Program-made: the position numbers and the translations under genes
NCBI GenBank assembly: GCA_034423195.1
Contig: DAOUIZ010000037.1
Location: 21,383-85,382, forward strand
From: CATOSK01 sp034423195
GTDB taxonomy: Bacteria > Chloroflexota > Dehalococcoidia > Lucifugimonadales > UBA3495
Reading direction: 5' to 3'
DNA: 64,000 nucleotides
The notes under the pieces: generated by a model
Databases searched by the model: none
What the model was told of the DNA's origin: nothing
Seen by the model: only the letters and a program-made list of their open reading frames with translations
Shown: in pieces, positions 61,763 through 64,000 of the stretch
How positions within the stretch are numbered: position 1 is the stretch's first letter
Layout: every line of letters starts with the position of its first letter

Positions 61763-62659
61763 CTATTCGAAGATGGACGAAACGACCTCTTCGATGCTGC
61801 GTTGCAACTCGAGTTCGTCGGTCAACGTCCAGACGATGGCGACCTGACACGCACGGCGGGCGGGAATGCCCTCAGTCATCAAGCGTCCTGCGTAGATCAG
61901 CAGCCGGGTGCTGGCCCCTTCGGCCAACCCATGCTCCCGCAGGTTTCTCACTTTTTCCCCGAGCTTGGCGAGAGCGGCAGCCTGCTCATCCGTGCAACCG
62001 CTTTCCCGTTGGACGATTTCGGCCTCCACATCGGCGGGGGGATAGTCAAACTCGACGGAAATGAACCGCTGGCGGGTGCTGTGCTTCAAATCCTTCAACG
62101 CGCTCTGGTAGTGCGGATTGTAGGAAATGCAGAGCAGGAACCGGTCATCCGCTTCAATGATGGAGCCGGTCTTCTCCACCGGGAGGATCCGGCGGTGGTC
62201 GGTCAGGGGGTGGATCAATACCGTGGTGTCCTTGCGGGCTTCAACCACTTCGTCGAGGTACAGGATCGCCCCCGCCTTAACGGCCCTGGTCATGGGGCCA
62301 TCGATCCAACGGGTTCCCTCTGAATCCAAGAGGTACCGTCCGACGAGGTCGCTGGCGGTCAAGTCCTCGTGACAAGCAATGGTAACGAGGGGCACGCGCA
62401 CTTCCCCTTCGCTCATGGGCTGGACATTTTCGTTGTCCTTGATGACGGTCAACGGCCTGCCCAGCTTCCACGCCATATACTCGACGAACCTGGTCTTGCC
62501 GCAGCCGGTAGGGCCCTTGAGGAGCACCGGAATGTGCTGCTGGTAGGCAGCTTCAAACAGATCCATTTCGTCGCCGACCGGGCGATAATAGGGCTCGCTG
62601 CGGACCAGGAACTCTTCGATTGCGTACTCTTTGAAATGAGGCTCAGCCGTATCAACCAT
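61763..62659 (-). CDS. CbbQ/NirQ/NorQ-type AAA+ ATPase
   Basis: A 298-aa MoxR-group ATPase. It starts YAIEEFLVRSEPYYRPVGDE, with Walker A KGPTGCGKTR (about residues 48-57), Walker B ILYLDEVVEARKD (about residues 131-143), sensor ISYNPHYQS, and the C-terminal CbbQ_C region. Such ATPases activate Rubisco, nitric oxide reductase, CO dehydrogenase or gas-vesicle targets with a VWA partner. The partner is the VWA protein at 57898. Its ATG overlaps the coaE stop by one base. No known target enzyme is encoded nearby. Confidence 0.9.
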   Translation of the reverse strand: MVDTAEPHFKEYAIEEFLVRSEPYYRPVGDEMDLFEAAYQQHIPVLLKGPTGCGKTRFVEYMAWKLGRPLTVIKDNENVQPMSEGEVRVPLVTIACHEDLTASDLVGRYLLDSEGTRWIDGPMTRAVKAGAILYLDEVVEARKDTTVLIHPLTDHRRILPVEKTGSIIEADDRFLLCISYNPHYQSALKDLKHSTRQRFISVEFDYPPADVEAEIVQRESGCTDEQAAALAKLGEKVRNLREHGLAEGASTRLLIYAGRLMTEGIPARRACQVAIVWTLTDELELQRSIEEVVSSIFE

Positions 62660-63270
62660 TATTCATTCCCAACTTTTTCTTGGACTCTGGTATACCAAAG
62701 ATTCCGGACCACCGATTCCAGGTGGTCAATATCCCCTGAATTATCGACTAGTGCATGGGACCGTTCGGCCCTCTCCCGGGCGGACATCTGGGAGTTGATC
62801 CGATTCCGGGCTTCCTGCTCGGCCATCCCGTTGCGGGACATCAGACGGGCAACCACAGTGTCTTCCGGCGCCGTGGTTGACCAAACTTCATCGACAAGGG
62901 AGTCCCAACCGGCCTCAAAGAGAACGGCTGCTTCCACGACGACCGACCGCTTGCCCTCGGCGCGGAAGCCTTCGATTTCGTCGGATACCATTCGGGCCAT
63001 CCGGGGATGCATTATTCCGTTGAGCCGCTCGAGCTGGGCAGGGTCAGAGAACACGATGGAACCCAGCTTCCGGCGATCAATCTCCTGGTTGTCTCCAAGA
63101 ATCTCGGGGCCAAACGCGGCCACAACCTCTGACCAAGTTTCGGAATGGGGCGCATAAGCCGCGTGTCCAACCTGGTCCGCGTTTATGACTTCGGCCCCCA
63201 AGTCCCTGAGAATGCGGGCGGCCTCACTTTTGCCAGTCCCAATCCCCCCGGTCAAACCGATAACGATCAT
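62659..63270 (-). CDS. coaE: Dephospho-CoA kinase
   Basis: A 203-aa protein from ATG 63270, just after GGGGAGG. It has the P-loop GLTGGIGTGKSEAARIL (about residues 4-20), INADQVGH and LFEAGWDSLVDEV, the standard CoaE pattern. It phosphorylates dephospho-CoA in the last step of CoA synthesis. It is the first gene of a four-gene minus-strand operon with the CbbQ-like ATPase, NUDIX hydrolase and VWA protein. Confidence 0.94.
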   Translation of the reverse strand: MIVIGLTGGIGTGKSEAARILRDLGAEVINADQVGHAAYAPHSETWSEVVAAFGPEILGDNQEIDRRKLGSIVFSDPAQLERLNGIMHPRMARMVSDEIEGFRAEGKRSVVVEAAVLFEAGWDSLVDEVWSTTAPEDTVVARLMSRNGMAEQEARNRINSQMSARERAERSHALVDNSGDIDHLESVVRNLWYTRVQEKVGNE

Positions 63271-63368
63271 ATCCTCCCCGAACAGCAAACAACCGGGCCA
63301 TTCTAACAAGGGCACTTGGGGTGGTCAACCGAGCCTGTCCGTCCGGGTGTGACTAGAAGGAGTTGGAA

Positions 63369-64000
63369 TCAGTTCCAGAAGGCTTCCCAGAGATTGTTGG
63401 CTCGCAGGGACCGCAAGGCCAGCATAGGGTTCACCGTCTCTTCCTTCCACCATGCCCCGGGCAACTTCAACCGGTCTTGAATCACCGAGCGATGCCCTCC
63501 CTCCACCGCACCGCTGCCGATGGGCAGGCCCTCTCGGCGGGCGGCGGCGTAGTCCAGCTGTCCCTGCCGGTTCTCCAGGTATCCCGCCAGCCGGTACAAC
63601 GGATGCTCGACGTTTGCTCCCGACCGGTTCCGGCATTCGGCTACCACCTCGGACACCTGGCCTTGGTCAATGCGGCTGGCCTGCACTCCGGCCCAAGCCC
63701 GGGCCGCTGCAGCGTCGTCCGGCGACAGGGCGGACGCCCCCTCATGCAGGTGTTCCAAAAGATGGTAGCGGTCCAGCAGAAAGCGCTGCCTGGGGAAGAC
63801 CGATGCCACCTGCTGCGCAATCCAGGGCGCCCCGTCTCCCACCCCGTGCACCCAAGTATCGTCCCCATACCCGCTCTGGAGCGCCAAGGCAAACATCTGC
63901 TCTCCCGTCCGTTGCGGAGGGCCCATGGCTGCGGCGTAGCGCCGTTCCCCTCCGTCCAAGGTCTCCACCAGGCTCAGACGCACCTCCCGCCACTGGGTCC
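63369..64000 (-). mobile_element. Transposase, C-terminal part, 5' end outside the window
   Basis: The minus-strand frame is open from the right edge (first residues TQWREVRLSLVETLDGGERR) to a stop at 63369, 210 aa. YGDDTWVHGVGDGAPWIAQQ, then RFLLDRYHLLEHLHEGASAL, and IGSGAVEGGHRSVIQDRLKL with a following PGAWW look like the DDE-type catalytic core and C-terminus of ISKra4- or ISLre2-like transposases. DGxxW, DRYH and GSGxVEG blocks carry the likely acidic residues. No terminal inverted repeat is visible in the 98 bases to coaE. The family call is tentative; that it is a transposase is much surer. Confidence 0.82.

Overview
The window is GC-rich bacterial chromosome with tightly packed genes, many GTG or TTG starts, and hairpin-forming intergenic repeats. 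Gene content suggests a free-living heterotrophic Chloroflexota bacterium of the Dehalococcoidia/SAR202 type. The pointers are four acetolactate-synthase-like TPP enzymes, an F420-type LLM oxidoreductase, a long two-domain ThyX-like protein, a CHAT-TPR protein and a CbbQ/VWA pair. This placement is an inference from gene content, not from a marker-gene phylogeny.

Layout. 0-1.7 kb: 5' part of a threonine dehydratase-like gene running off the left edge, an AT-richer stretch dense in TACAYT motifs and palindromes, and a small HTH gene. 1.7-13 kb: catabolic genes (amidase, 2-hydroxyacid dehydrogenase, two TPP decarboxylase-like enzymes, two ABC permeases, an ADP-forming acyl-CoA synthetase). 13-18 kb: a PaREP1/HEPN-like protein, a flavin-binding oxidase-like protein and a 1,224-aa CHAT-NTPase-TPR protein. 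18-24 kb: an alpha/beta hydrolase, LLM oxidoreductase and MmgE/PrpD run, then an ECF sigma/anti-sigma pair and a 49-aa zinc-ribbon protein. 24-32 kb, minus strand: lipoamide dehydrogenase, an E2 acyltransferase with two subunit-binding domains, a third TPP enzyme, a methyltransferase and the ThyX-like protein. 32-36 kb: Tat translocase genes, an RlmD-Maf fusion, thioredoxin and a selenocysteine tRNA.

36-44 kb: a fourth TPP enzyme, a lutABC-like lactate oxidation cluster, a HEPN/MNT pair with a degenerate nucleotidyltransferase, and dense repeat clusters around an SRPBCC gene. 44-52 kb: glycerate kinase, tandem M20 peptidases, a SEC59-like membrane kinase, a lipoprotein, cysteine desulfurase, and a SpeD-ureohydrolase polyamine pair. 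52-58 kb: a Gld-type ABC exporter operon and cinA. 58-64 kb, minus strand: coaE, a CbbQ-like AAA+ ATPase, a NUDIX hydrolase, a 1,088-aa VWA protein, and a partial transposase at the right edge.

How the parts fit. Most metabolic genes feed 2-oxo and 2-hydroxy acids, acyl-CoAs and small amides toward central metabolism: lactate and other 2-hydroxyacid oxidation, TPP-dependent decarboxylation, acyl-CoA/ATP exchange and glycerate phosphorylation. The points most worth a second look are the selenocysteine tRNA, the RlmD-Maf fusion, the CHAT protein without protease residues, the MNT domain whose two catalytic aspartates are both arginine, and two hairpin repeat families that show compensatory base changes between copies.
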